DNA of 64,000 nucleotides from Aquimarina sp. MMG016 (GCF_018100805.1 NZ_JAGJEA010000007.1:1-64000), one strand, 5' to 3'. Counted from the first letter of the stretch, positions 9,428 through 17,600 are shown. Numbers and translations are program-made. Notes: generated by a model from the letters alone, not told the origin.

Positions 9428-9914
9428 TGTTTACTTCTAGTTGTTGAATTCTTATATCTTTTATCCAGTTACCCTCTCCATCTTCATTTGTTAACGTCCT
9501 GGTTAACGTATTGTAAATAACCCTAAAGCCACAGGCGGTACTTACATATTCTTCTGATATTGTATATTGAAAACTAACTGTATCTGTATTGGCGATAATA
9601 TCAGGGTCTTCACTATTGGCATTTATAGTAAACTCGAATTCGGTTATCGATTCTGTAGTTTTTAAAGGAATTGCAATAGAGTCTTGAGTTATGGCATCCA
9701 GAAAATTTTCGGTAATGTCACTGTCTGTTGATTTAACTCTTAGATCGGTTGGACTTTTAAAAGTTATTCCATCGTTATTATCAATAAACCGTATGATCAA
9801 TAATGGAGTGGTAGGTGTGTTTTCTGCACAGATATCATCACGTTCACAGCTGGATATAGCATGTAACATAATTAGTGTAGCGGCAAAAAATAATAAACTT
9901 TTAGTTACTTTCAT
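9393..9914 (-). CDS. DUF6452 family lipoprotein
   Basis: This 173-residue protein starts with a lipoprotein signal (hydrophobic LLFFAATLIMLHAISSC, lipid-attachment Cys near residue 23). The mature part is a beta-sandwich-like sequence with two further Cys residues. It belongs to the flavobacterial DUF6452 family. Its ATG lies three bases after the rlmD stop and its end overlaps the DUF6048 gene, so rlmD, DUF6452 and DUF6048 form one transcription unit. The last two probably act together in the envelope; no function is known. Confidence 0.7.
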   Translation of the reverse strand: MKVTKSLLFFAATLIMLHAISSCERDDICAENTPTTPLLIIRFIDNNDGITFKSPTDLRVKSTDSDITENFLDAITQDSIAIPLKTTESITEFEFTINANSEDPDIIANTDTVSFQYTISEEYVSTACGFRVIYNTLTRTLTNEDGEGNWIKDIRIQQLEVNNENAAHVYIFH

Positions 9915-9917
9915 ACA

Positions 9918-11327
9918 TTACCTTTTTTCTAATAGCACCACGTTCTCAACATGATAAGTCTGCGGAAACATGTCCACAGGTTGCACTTTGGTTACCTTAT
10001 ACTTCTCATCTAATAACGCTAAATCACGAGCTTGTGTTGCACTATTACAACTAACATATACAATTCTATTAGGCAAAATATTTAATAATTGTCCTACTAC
10101 ATCTTTATGCATTCCATCCCTTGGAGGGTCAGTAATGATTACTTCTGGCTGGCCGTGTTTTGCAATAAAATCTTTGGTAAAGACCTTTTTCATATCACCA
10201 ACATAGAATTCTACATTGTCAATTGTATTGTTTTTTGCATTTTTCTTAGCATCTTCAATAGCTTCAGGAACTGCTTCTACACCTATAACTTTTTTTGCTT
10301 TTTTAGCAACAAATTGAGCAATCGTCCCTGTACCTGTATAAAGGTCATAAACTAATTCGTTTCCAGTAAGGTTCGCAAAATCACGCGTTACTTTATATAA
10401 TTCGTATGCTTGTTTAGAATTGGTTTGGTAAAATGATTTTGCATTTATTCTAAAACGTAAACCTTCCATTTCCTCTTCAATATAGTCCTTTCCTATATAA
10501 CAGATTACTTCTTGATCATAAATAGTATCATTACCTTTTGGGTTAACTACATACTGAAGTGAAGTAATTTCAGGAAATTCTGAGCCTATAAAATCTAATA
10601 ATAAAGTTCTTTGTTCTACATCCTCATAGAAGAACTGTACAAGAACCATAATTTCTCCAGTAGAAGAAATTCGTATCATCAATGTTCGAAGAAAACCATC
10701 TTGGTTTCTCGCATTATAAAATGAAAGATTATTTACAGTAGCAAATTCCTTTACTTTATTTCTGATAGCATTACTGGGATCTTCCTGAAGATGGCATTTA
10801 TCAATGTCCAGAATTTTATCCCACATTCCCGGAATATGGAAGCCTAAAGCATTTCTATTGTCAATATCAGCATCACTTTTAATTTCTTCAGGTGTTAACC
10901 ATCTACTATCACTAAAAGAAAATTCCATTTTGTTTCTATAGAAAAATTGATCTTCAGATCCTACTATAGGGTGTACATCCGGTAATTCAATTTTACCAAG
11001 TCGGGTAAGGTTATTAACTACTTCTTGTTGTTTATAGGCTAGTTGGTGTTTATAGTCCATAAATTGCCATTTACAACCTCCACAAGTTCCAAAATGTTTA
11101 CATACAGGATCTACTCGTTTTTCAGAATACTTATGAAAAATAGTAGCAGAGCCTTCGTAATAGGCCTTGCGTTTTTTTGTAGTTTGTATATCTGCTATGT
11201 CACCAGGAACTGCATTGTTTATTAAAATAACTTTTCCATCAGGAGCTTTGGCAATACTCTTTCCCTTTGCACCTGCATCTATAACTTCAATTTTTTCAAA
11301 GATTTGTCTTCGATTTTTTCTTGCCAT
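9918..11327 (-). CDS. rlmD: 23S rRNA (uracil(1939)-C(5))-methyltransferase
   Basis: This 469-residue RNA m5U methyltransferase has an N-terminal TRAM-like domain (residues 1-60), iron-sulfur cluster cysteines CKHFGTCGGCKW near residues 75-86, the SAM motif VYDLYTGTGTIAQF near residue 325, the D-P-P-R motif TDPPRDG near residue 400, and the catalytic cysteine in VSCNSATQARDL near residue 427. The substrate is 23S rRNA U1939 in E. coli RlmD; a paralogue could modify U747 instead. It is the first gene of the rlmD-DUF6452-DUF6048 operon. Confidence 0.88.
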   Translation of the reverse strand: MARKNRRQIFEKIEVIDAGAKGKSIAKAPDGKVILINNAVPGDIADIQTTKKRKAYYEGSATIFHKYSEKRVDPVCKHFGTCGGCKWQFMDYKHQLAYKQQEVVNNLTRLGKIELPDVHPIVGSEDQFFYRNKMEFSFSDSRWLTPEEIKSDADIDNRNALGFHIPGMWDKILDIDKCHLQEDPSNAIRNKVKEFATVNNLSFYNARNQDGFLRTLMIRISSTGEIMVLVQFFYEDVEQRTLLLDFIGSEFPEITSLQYVVNPKGNDTIYDQEVICYIGKDYIEEEMEGLRFRINAKSFYQTNSKQAYELYKVTRDFANLTGNELVYDLYTGTGTIAQFVAKKAKKVIGVEAVPEAIEDAKKNAKNNTIDNVEFYVGDMKKVFTKDFIAKHGQPEVIITDPPRDGMHKDVVGQLLNILPNRIVYVSCNSATQARDLALLDEKYKVTKVQPVDMFPQTYHVENVVLLEKR

Positions 11328-11331
11328 AGCG

Positions 11332-11339
11332 CAAAAATA
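11332..11339 (-). promoter_or_regulatory. -7 promoter box of rlmD
   Basis: The - strand reads TATTTTTG, an exact TAnnTTTG match, and only four bases separate it from the ATG at 11327. This is the third gene in the window with the -7 box directly against the start codon, again implying a leaderless transcript. Confidence 0.5.
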
Positions 11340-11401
11340 AGAATAGAAAGCATATACTTATTAATTATTCAGCATATCTTATAAAAAAGAAATAAAAAAA
11401 A

Positions 11402-11428
11402 TGAACCTAATTAATATTTCTACGTCTA
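11402..11428 (+). promoter_or_regulatory. Probable ECF-type promoter upstream of the sigma factor gene
   Basis: TGAACC (11402-11407) and CGTCTA (11423-11428) are separated by 15 bases. This resembles the AAC-type -35 and CGTC-type -10 elements recognised by many ECF sigma factors, not the TAnnTTTG housekeeping box. It lies 16 bases before the ATG at 11445, which suggests that the sigma factor transcribes its own gene. Confidence 0.5.
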
Positions 11429-11444
11429 TATTATAAAGGTTACC

Positions 11445-12005
11445 ATGACAAGCACCAATAAAACATTTGATTCTTTGTTGGTATTACAATGCCAATCCGG
11501 TGATAAGAAGGCTGCTGCAATTCTTGTTAAAAGATGGCATGAAAAATTATGCACACAAGCAAATTGGTATATTAAGGATAAAGAGATTTCTAAGGATATT
11601 GCGCAAGATAGTTGGAGTACAATTTTGCAAAAAATTAATAACCTAAAAGATAGTAACAGTTTTGGGAGTTGGGCTTTGGCTATTGTTACTAGAAAATCAA
11701 TTGATTGGTTACGAAAAAATAAAAAAGAGCGAGATAATTTAAATTCTTATCGCAAAGAACTCAATCAGAACTTGGTTAAGAATGAAGTTTATGATGAATC
11801 TGAGCATAAAAGGGTCTTATTAAAGAAGTCTATTGAAAAACTACCGGGTGACCAGCAAATGGTGCTTCATCTTTTTTATGTCGAAGAATATAACATTAAA
11901 CAAATAGCTGAGATAACAAGTATTTCTACAGGGACTGTGAAATCTCGTTTGTTTACCGCTAGAGAAAAACTGAAGTTAATTTTAAAAACTAAAAATCATG
12001 AATAA
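11445..12005 (+). CDS. ECF subfamily RNA polymerase sigma-70 factor
   Basis: This 186-residue protein has sigma region 2 (residues 15-80, with ISKDIAQDSWSTI) and region 4 (residues 125-180, with LPGDQQMVLHLFYVEEYNIKQIAEI and the helix-turn-helix GTVKSRLFTAREKL). Regions 1 and 3 are absent, as in ECF factors. It directs RNA polymerase to a small regulon in response to an envelope or other signal. Its stop overlaps the start of the next gene by eight bases, so the two are translated together. An ECF-like promoter precedes it. Confidence 0.88.
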   Translation: MTSTNKTFDSLLVLQCQSGDKKAAAILVKRWHEKLCTQANWYIKDKEISKDIAQDSWSTILQKINNLKDSNSFGSWALAIVTRKSIDWLRKNKKERDNLNSYRKELNQNLVKNEVYDESEHKRVLLKKSIEKLPGDQQMVLHLFYVEEYNIKQIAEITSISTGTVKSRLFTAREKLKLILKTKNHE

Positions 12006-12378
12006 TAAAATAGAAGATATTGATCGATTAATAAAAGAAACACTAACCCAAGAAGAAGCAAAGTTTTATGACGAATTGGATGAGCAAAACATCTTAGAGA
12101 TGATAGGAGGACTTTATAAAACAAAAAACAGATGGATTATCATTATGATGAACATAGTAAATGTTATTTCGTTTGGATTTTTTATTTATTGTGTGGTACA
12201 ATTTCTTAATACTGATAATACGAATGAGCTCATAAAATGGAGTGGAGCAGGTTTTTTATCTATAATGACAGCATCAATGCTAAAGTTGTACTCTTGGTTA
12301 CAAATAGATAAGAATGCACTATTGAGAGAAATAAAAAGGCTAGAATTACAGATTTCATCAATAGCTGGAAAAATATGA
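11998..12378 (+). CDS. Small membrane protein coupled to the sigma factor (DUF6768-like)
   Basis: This 126-residue protein has an acidic, helical N-terminus (residues 1-45, with TLTQEEAKFYDELDEQ), two transmembrane segments near residues 48-68 and 78-96, and a short Lys/Arg-rich cytoplasmic helix. It resembles small membrane proteins (DUF6768) found next to ECF sigma genes in Flavobacteriia. Overlap with the sigma gene suggests it controls the sigma factor. It does not show the zinc-binding HxxxCxxC motif of classical ZAS anti-sigma factors, so that role is inferred from context only. Confidence 0.65.
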   Translation: MNNKIEDIDRLIKETLTQEEAKFYDELDEQNILEMIGGLYKTKNRWIIIMMNIVNVISFGFFIYCVVQFLNTDNTNELIKWSGAGFLSIMTASMLKLYSWLQIDKNALLREIKRLELQISSIAGKI

Positions 12379-12465
12379 TAAATGATTTGAGAATTTGTTT
12401 TTCAAAATTCTTAAACCTTAGTAAAATGCACCTATTATTTTGAATAATTAAAAATAGAATCGTTT

Positions 12466-12558
12466 AAAGACTCGAAAATTAAATAATCAATAAAGATTTA
12501 GTAATTTTGTGACTCTCTTAGGGATGATTTCTCTCCCACGCTGAATTTTCGAGTCTTT
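12466..12558. repeat. Large inverted repeat flanking the rocD promoter region
   Basis: A perfect 15-base inverted repeat has arms at 12466-12480 and 12544-12558 (core GACTCGAAAATT / AATTTTCGAGTC) with 63 bases between. A TAnnTTTG box (TAATTTTG, 12502-12509) lies between the arms. One arm is therefore upstream of transcription and the other is in the mRNA leader. This favours a DNA-binding site pair over an RNA hairpin, but an RNA role of the right arm is possible. Confidence 0.5.
12502..12509 (+). promoter_or_regulatory. -7 promoter box of rocD
   Basis: TAATTTTG is an exact TAnnTTTG match. It predicts a transcript start near 12515 and a leader of about 100 bases before the ATG at 12615. Confidence 0.45.
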
Positions 12559-12614
12559 TCGAAAGGATAAAGGTACAGAAGGAATGGTTATTTTATCAAT
12601 TTAAATTATTAAAA

Positions 12615-13892
12615 ATGGCTGTTTTAGAAAAATTAACTTCTCAACAAGCAATCGATCTAGAAAACAAGTATGGAGCTCATAACTATCATCCTTTACCTGT
12701 AGTTTTAAATAAAGGAGAAGGTGTATATGTGTGGGATGTAGAAGGAAAGAAATATTATGATTTTTTAAGCGCATATTCTGCAGTTAACCAAGGACATTGT
12801 CATCCTAAAATAGTAGGAGCAATGATGGAGCAAGCACAAACATTGACCTTAACTTCTCGTGCATTTTATAATGATAAGTTAGGAGAATACGAAAAGTTTG
12901 CCACAGAGTATTTTGGGTTTGACAAACTCCTTCCCATGAATACAGGAGCAGAGGCTGTAGAAACAGCGTTGAAACTTTGCAGAAAATGGGCATATGAAAA
13001 GAAGGGTATTTCAGAAAACGAAGCAGAGATTATAGTATGTGAGAATAACTTTCACGGAAGAACGACCACTATTATATCTTTCTCTAATGATCCTGTTGCC
13101 AGAAAAAACTTTGGCCCATATACAGCAGGATTTATCAAAATCGAATATGATAATCTACAGGCTCTTGAAGATGCTTTAGAAAACGGTAAAAATGTTGCAG
13201 GTTTCTTAGTAGAGCCAATTCAGGGAGAAGCAGGAGTTTATGTTCCTTCTGATGGTTATTTAGCTAAAGCTAAAGCGCTTTGCGAAAAGCATAACGTACT
13301 CTTTATTGCTGATGAAGTACAAACAGGTGTTGCCAGAACAGGTAGATTATTAGCTACTTGTGGAAATTGTTCTTGTTCGGATAAAAATTGTTCAGATACA
13401 CCTGATGTTAAACCAGATGTTTTGATATTAGGTAAAGCATTAAGTGGTGGAGCGTATCCCGTTTCTGCAGTATTAGCCGATGATCATATTATGGAAGTAA
13501 TCAAACCAGGAAATCATGGAAGTACTTTTGGAGGAAACCCAGTTGCCGCGGCAGTGGCAGTTGCCGCTCTTGAAGTTGTAAGAGATGAAAAACTAGCCGA
13601 AAATGCTTATGAACTAGGAGAATTGTTTAGATCAGAATTGAACAAGTATATCGAAAGCTCAAAAATTGTTAAGCTTGTAAGAGGAAAAGGACTACTGAAT
13701 GCTATAGTAATCAATGATGATGAGGAAAGTGAAACTGCTTGGAATATTTGTGTAGCCTTAAAAGAAAATGGTCTTTTGGCTAAACCAACTCATGGAAATA
13801 TCATTCGTTTTGCTCCACCTCTGGTTATGAATAGAGAGCAATTATTAGATTGTGTAGATATTATTACTAAGACTTTGAAAGGTTTTGAGTAA
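12615..13892 (+). CDS. rocD: Ornithine--oxo-acid transaminase
   Basis: This 425-residue class III PLP aminotransferase moves the delta-amino group of ornithine to 2-oxoglutarate, giving glutamate semialdehyde (arginine/ornithine breakdown or proline supply). Family marks are [18 protein letters not shown] near residue 110, NNFHGRT near residue 140, the cofactor Asp in FIADEVQTG near residue 235, and the PLP lysine Lys274 in [11 protein letters not shown]. An unusual insertion before it ([11 protein letters not shown], about residues 251-261) holds four Cys. I recall it from other flavobacterial members, and it could bind a metal. The gene stands alone with its own promoter and terminator. Confidence 0.88.
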   Translation: MAVLEKLTSQQAIDLENKYGAHNYHPLPVVLNKGEGVYVWDVEGKKYYDFLSAYSAVNQGHCHPKIVGAMMEQAQTLTLTSRAFYNDKLGEYEKFATEYFGFDKLLPMNTGAEAVETALKLCRKWAYEKKGISENEAEIIVCENNFHGRTTTIISFSNDPVARKNFGPYTAGFIKIEYDNLQALEDALENGKNVAGFLVEPIQGEAGVYVPSDGYLAKAKALCEKHNVLFIADEVQTGVARTGRLLATCGNCSCSDKNCSDTPDVKPDVLILGKALSGGAYPVSAVLADDHIMEVIKPGNHGSTFGGNPVAAAVAVAALEVVRDEKLAENAYELGELFRSELNKYIESSKIVKLVRGKGLLNAIVINDDEESETAWNICVALKENGLLAKPTHGNIIRFAPPLVMNREQLLDCVDIITKTLKGFE

Positions 13893-13961
13893 TGAGATGT
13901 TCATGAATTAACATTGTCAATCAGTTGATCTAAAACAGGTTGATAGTTAAAATATAGATAG

Positions 13962-13992
13962 AACCTTCGAAGCTAGCTTCGAAGGTTTTTTT
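13962..13992 (+). terminator. rocD terminator
   Basis: A perfect 26-base palindrome (13962-13987, core CTTCGAAGCTAGCTTCGAAG) is followed by a run of T on the + strand. No T-run follows it in the other direction, so it serves rocD and not the converging blh gene. Confidence 0.75.
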
Positions 13993-13997
13993 GATGT

Positions 13998-14906
13998 TTA
14001 CTGTTTTTTGAATTTAGCCATTACCAGTACGTGCGGAAAGGTAATAGCGGCTATTAAAATAAAAAATATTGATAAAAACAGATGATTTTGATCATCAAAA
14101 ACGAAATACAAAATAGACAGCCCAATTATTGATATTAACCAATATGGGAAGGAGGATTTTAAATATTTATAGAAATTTTTCTTTTTGTAGTCACCATATA
14201 GATAGTAGACCTGGTCTGCTAAAGAAGGTATACTATGCCAAAAGATAAAGTAAATAGCGAAAGCCCACAGTAGTGATGCTGTATGAAATACTATAAAAAA
14301 CAGAAATAGATAAAACACTTCTTCTAATGGATTAGACTTTATCTTAGCATATATGTTTTCTTTAATGCTTATTATCAAAAAACATATGCTAGAAAATATA
14401 AGAATATATAAATAAAGATTCTTTGTAAAAGAAATACCAGTAATATTATTGATAATAATGGTAACTTCTTGACTATTATTGAAAAAGAGCATAAAAAGAA
14501 TTATAAGACCATAAGTAGTATACATAATCCTACTGGTAAAGCTCTTATTATATATTTTAGAACTCCAATGCTGTTCTCCAAAATGATATGCACTAAAAAA
14601 TATAAATAGGAATAACGCAAAAACTGGTACAAAATAAAAGCTAAGTATACTTAAAGTTACTATAGAAGAATAACTAATTAAAATTTTATAAAGTTTGGTT
14701 TTTTGAGAACTATTAGAAAGCTCTGAAGCTTTTTGAATGAGCTTAATATCATTGGTACCGTGTAAAATTCCTAGGGATAGGATTAAAATATATGCAAAAA
14801 TATCTTCGATATTATCTTGAAAGTAGACGGCAAACCACAGAGAAAAAAAAGTAGCTATTAACATAAAACTTTTCAAATTCGTAAAAAAAAGGACGTTTTT
14901 TTTCAT
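13998..14906 (-). CDS. blh: Brp/Blh family beta-carotene 15,15'-dioxygenase
   Basis: From the ATG at 14906 the product has 302 residues; the frame extends 11 codons further, but this start opens the first hydrophobic helix. It is a multi-pass membrane protein with family histidines in SLGILHGTNDIKLI near residue 45, SAYHFGEQHWSS near residue 130, and FIFWHSIPSLADQ near residue 220. These bind the catalytic iron. Blh cleaves beta-carotene into two retinals in the membrane. It is divergent from the rhodopsin gene 81 bases away, which fits the supply of chromophore to that protein. Confidence 0.85.
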   Translation of the reverse strand: MKKNVLFFTNLKSFMLIATFFSLWFAVYFQDNIEDIFAYILILSLGILHGTNDIKLIQKASELSNSSQKTKLYKILISYSSIVTLSILSFYFVPVFALFLFIFFSAYHFGEQHWSSKIYNKSFTSRIMYTTYGLIILFMLFFNNSQEVTIIINNITGISFTKNLYLYILIFSSICFLIISIKENIYAKIKSNPLEEVFYLFLFFIVFHTASLLWAFAIYFIFWHSIPSLADQVYYLYGDYKKKNFYKYLKSSFPYWLISIIGLSILYFVFDDQNHLFLSIFFILIAAITFPHVLVMAKFKKQ

Positions 14907-14957
14907 AATGTTTAATAAAGTTATCCTAAAGTTAAACAATTTTTGTTTAATGTTTAT

Positions 14958-14979
14958 TAAATTTGATTAAACAAAATTA
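14958..14979. promoter_or_regulatory. Overlapping divergent promoters of rhodopsin and blh
   Basis: The 81-base gap holds a + strand TAAATTTG (14958-14965) facing the rhodopsin gene and a - strand TAATTTTG (14972-14979) facing blh. Both match TAnnTTTG, and only six bases lie between them. Two polymerases could hardly bind at once, so expression of the two genes may be alternately fired or jointly regulated. Confidence 0.45.
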
Positions 14980-14987
14980 TAATTGTT

Positions 14988-15731
14988 ATGAAAAGTATAT
15001 TTATGTCAATCCCTTTGATCCCCGAAATTGCAACGGATGATTACGTAGGTTTTACCTTTTTTGTTGGTTGCATGGCTATGATGGCCGCATCGGTTTTTTT
15101 CTTTTTTTCTATGAATAGTTATGATAGAAAATGGAGAACTTCAATTCTGATTTCAGGATTAATTACTTTTATTGCAGCTGTACATTATTGGTATATGCGT
15201 GATTATTGGTATGATCATGGATCATCACCTACGTTTTTCCGTTATGTAGACTGGATATTAACAGTGCCTCTTATGTGCGTGGAGTTTTATCTTATTCTTA
15301 AAATTGCTGGTGCTAAAAAATCACTAATGTGGCGACTAATTATTTTATCTGTAATTATGTTAGTAACCGGATACTTTGGAGAAGCAGTATACAGAGATCA
15401 AGCTTGGTTATGGGGGCTAATTTCTGGAATTGCTTATTTTGTTATAGTGTATGATATTTGGTTGGGTCGTGCAAAAAAACTAGCCGAAGAAGCTGGAGGA
15501 CCGGTTCTCCAAGCACATAAGACATTATGTTGGTTTGTACTTGTTGGTTGGGCGATTTATCCAATTGGATATATGGCAGGAACACCTGGATGGTATGAAA
15601 GTATATTTGGCGGTTTAGCTATGGATGTCATCTATAATATAGGTGATGCTGTAAACAAAATTGGTTTTGGATTAGTTGTATATAACTTAGCAGTAAATGC
15701 ATCTTCAAAGTCAGAAGGAGCTATATCTTAG
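14988..15731 (+). CDS. Proteorhodopsin, green-type light-driven proton pump
   Basis: This 247-residue seven-helix protein has the proton-pump residues D88, T92 and E99 (DWILTVPL segment), matching D97/T101/E108 of the reference proteorhodopsin. H66 is the partner of D88 and K224 (DAVNKIGFG) is the retinal Schiff base lysine. The spectral tuning position eight residues after D88 is Met96, which goes with green absorption in Flavobacteriia. The motif is not NDQ (sodium pump) or NTQ (chloride pump). Blh in the divergent gene would supply retinal. Whether a carotenoid antenna binds cannot be judged from what I can align by eye. Confidence 0.93.
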   Translation: MKSIFMSIPLIPEIATDDYVGFTFFVGCMAMMAASVFFFFSMNSYDRKWRTSILISGLITFIAAVHYWYMRDYWYDHGSSPTFFRYVDWILTVPLMCVEFYLILKIAGAKKSLMWRLIILSVIMLVTGYFGEAVYRDQAWLWGLISGIAYFVIVYDIWLGRAKKLAEEAGGPVLQAHKTLCWFVLVGWAIYPIGYMAGTPGWYESIFGGLAMDVIYNIGDAVNKIGFGLVVYNLAVNASSKSEGAIS

Positions 15732-15746
15732 TTTAATTTAGTTAAT

Positions 15747-15777
15747 AAAAAGGAGGTCTTCTAAGCCTCCTTTTTTT
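15747..15777 (+). terminator. Proteorhodopsin terminator
   Basis: The stem AGGAGG/CCTCCT (15751-15756 with 15766-15771) is extended by flanking A and T runs and followed by seven T. It lies 16 bases after the rhodopsin stop. Confidence 0.75.
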
Positions 15778-15967
15778 ATTCTCTACTGAGTAAATACCCA
15801 AAATCTTGATTTGCTAGCGAATATTAAAAGTTTGAAATCGTGTTCCTATAAAATGACAGTCGGCTTACCTTGGAGAAATTTACTTCTTTTATAAAATTTC
15901 TTAAAACTTTAGTATTCTTAGTGTAATTTATGTTTCTATTAAAAATATTTATGGCAAGTTGTTTTTA

Positions 15968-16282
15968 TTAATATCCTCCCTCCATAATTTCTGACCAAGG
16001 TAACATAGCCCCAATGAATATAAAGTAGATAATCATTAGTAAAAATAATAACGCACTAAGTACTACACCAATTATTGCACATATTTTTCCTGCCTTCACA
16101 TTTTCGTATCCTGTATACATTTCAGGATTAGCATTATATAATGTGGTAGCATTTTTAGATAATACTAAGGCTATGATTCCAAAAATAAGCCCAAAGATTC
16201 CATAACAAAAGCATGAGACAATGGATAAAATCCCAAATACAAGTATTAAAGTAGCATTGGGTAGTTGTTCTTTAGTTTCCAT
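15968..16282 (-). CDS. CCC-motif small membrane protein, copy 2
   Basis: This 104-residue protein has three hydrophobic segments: LILVFGILSIVSCFCYGIFG near residues 12-31, GLIFGIIALVL, and a long C-terminal helix. A short soluble loop (NPEMYTGYENVKAGK) lies between the second and third. It is closely similar to the protein at 16657-16995. In that copy the Cys cluster is CCC, while here it is CFC. It follows a DUF2752 gene by nine bases. The pair is a duplicate of the pair further upstream. Function unknown. Confidence 0.7.
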   Translation of the reverse strand: METKEQLPNATLILVFGILSIVSCFCYGIFGLIFGIIALVLSKNATTLYNANPEMYTGYENVKAGKICAIIGVVLSALLFLLMIIYFIFIGAMLPWSEIMEGGY

Positions 16283-16291
16283 AAAGGTGTA

Positions 16292-16582
16292 TTAGATTTT
16301 AATAATAAAGTTGGTAATAATAAGTATAATATTCAGGATATAAAAATATTGTAGAGTTTTCGCTCCATTCTTGAATTTGAAAATAAGATGAGCAATTAAA
16401 AAGCTCATCATAAATAGCATAGGGATAAGAGCTGGATACATCAAGAAGGATTCTGCTAAATTTCCTTTGAGAAGTAAAACAAAACTTCGTTGTAATCCGC
16501 AACCAAGACAATTCATACCCAACATTTGTTTTGAGGGGCATTGCATAAGGTTGGATTCAATAAAATCAATAAAACTTTCCAA
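16292..16582 (-). CDS. DUF2752 membrane protein, copy 2
   Basis: This 96-residue protein has the DUF2752 signature CPSKQMLGMNCLGCGLQRS (about residues 15-33), an early Cys followed by the N-C-x-G-C-G-x-Q-R motif, then two or three hydrophobic helices. The cysteines suggest metal or disulfide chemistry at the membrane face. It is paralogous to the gene at 17012-17293. It pairs with the CCC-motif protein nine bases downstream. No function is established for the family. Confidence 0.72.
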   Translation of the reverse strand: MESFIDFIESNLMQCPSKQMLGMNCLGCGLQRSFVLLLKGNLAESFLMYPALIPMLFMMSFLIAHLIFKFKNGAKTLQYFYILNIILIITNFIIKI

Positions 16583-16656
16583 TTTTTAGAAGTGATGTAA
16601 ACAAAAACTGCCTGAAAATAGTATTTCAGACAGTTATATTTTGCTTAAATATATAT

Positions 16657-16995
16657 TTAGTTACCAGACACTCCTTCATTGAATCCTCTAGAAAACTCTT
16701 CAATCATTTGTTGGTATCCTTCTGTACCCACGGTAGCAAGAACCCATATTGAGTAAATAGTTGCAATACTACTAAGTATTAAACCTATGATGGCTAATAT
16801 CTTTCCAGTTTTAACATTATTGTATCCATCATATAATTCAGGGTTTTCTGTATATAAGGTAGTCGCTTTTTTTGCTAATACTAAGGCAATAATTGCGAAA
16901 ATTAATCCTATAAAACCTGAGCAACAGCATCCTACAAGAGATAAAATACCAAATACTAAAATAAGGGTTGAATTGGGTAACGTTTGTTTTTCCAT
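16657..16995 (-). CDS. CCC-motif small membrane protein, copy 1
   Basis: This 112-residue protein has the core LILVFGILSLVGCCCSGFIG near residues 11-30, a second hydrophobic segment LIFAIIALVLAKKATTLY, the loop NPELYDGYNNVKTGKI, and a third helix. The C-terminus is polar (GFNEGVSGN). The CCC triplet gives the family its informal name. It follows the upstream DUF2752 gene by 16 bases. Its close copy lies at 15968-16282. Function unknown. Confidence 0.72.
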   Translation of the reverse strand: MEKQTLPNSTLILVFGILSLVGCCCSGFIGLIFAIIALVLAKKATTLYTENPELYDGYNNVKTGKILAIIGLILSSIATIYSIWVLATVGTEGYQQMIEEFSRGFNEGVSGN

Positions 16996-17011
16996 AATAA
17001 AAATTGATTAG

Positions 17012-17293
17012 TTAAAAAAATATTTTCATTTTAATAAAATAGCTTATAATTATAGTAAGCACAGTAATAATCATCAATGCTAGTTTAATTGTCCAATCAT
17101 GTTTAAATGACACAAAGAAATTAAACCCTATAAATATCAATAAAAATAATAGAGGATAAATAGCAGGATACATATAAAAAGCTGCTACAAACTCTCCCTT
17201 TAATATTAGCGCCGCAGAACGCTGCATGCCACAACCCAGGCAATCTACACCAAATAGTTTTTTGTTTAAACAAGGAAGCATATATTTTTCCAA
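17012..17293 (-). CDS. DUF2752 membrane protein, copy 1
   Basis: This 93-residue protein has the DUF2752 motif CLNKKLFGVDCLGCGMQRS (about residues 8-26) and the following AALILKGEF...YPAIYPLL helices. The order DUF2752 then CCC-motif gene is repeated twice in a row, so this pair and the next arose by tandem duplication. The four genes probably form one operon starting near 17330. Confidence 0.72.
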   Translation of the reverse strand: MEKYMLPCLNKKLFGVDCLGCGMQRSAALILKGEFVAAFYMYPAIYPLLFLLIFIGFNFFVSFKHDWTIKLALMIITVLTIIISYFIKMKIFF

Positions 17294-17387
17294 AGAGAGA
17301 TTGTTTTCTGATTATATTACGCAATATACATAATTAAGTTATTTATAACATTTCGAATTAAAAAATCTGATTTATTACTTTTACAGC

Positions 17388-17600
17388 ATGAAACAAGGAA
17401 GAATAAAAAAAGTTATCGGCATACTATTGATTTGTATTGGAGCTATAGCTCTAGTGACAGAAATAGGAACTCAGACAAAAAATTATTATATACAGAGTGT
17501 CGGAATAATTTGTTTAATGTTAGGATTGTTTTGGGTAAATACCACATTGGCATCTAGATCAAGAATAGAGAGTAAAACATATATTGAAGAAGAAGAATGA
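17388..17600 (+). CDS. Small two-helix membrane protein
   Basis: This 70-residue protein has transmembrane segments near residues 8-25 (VIGILLICIGAIALV) and 36-52 (SVGIICLMLGLFWVN) and an acidic tail ending EEEE. I do not recognise a family. Its stop overlaps the ATG of the Smr-domain gene (ATGA), so the two are translationally coupled. Confidence 0.6.
   Translation: MKQGRIKKVIGILLICIGAIALVTEIGTQTKNYYIQSVGIICLMLGLFWVNTTLASRSRIESKTYIEEEE

Noticed and set aside
13962..13987. 26-base perfect palindrome as a mobile-element end or operator
   Set aside because: It is followed by a T-run 69 bases after the rocD stop, so a terminator is sufficient.
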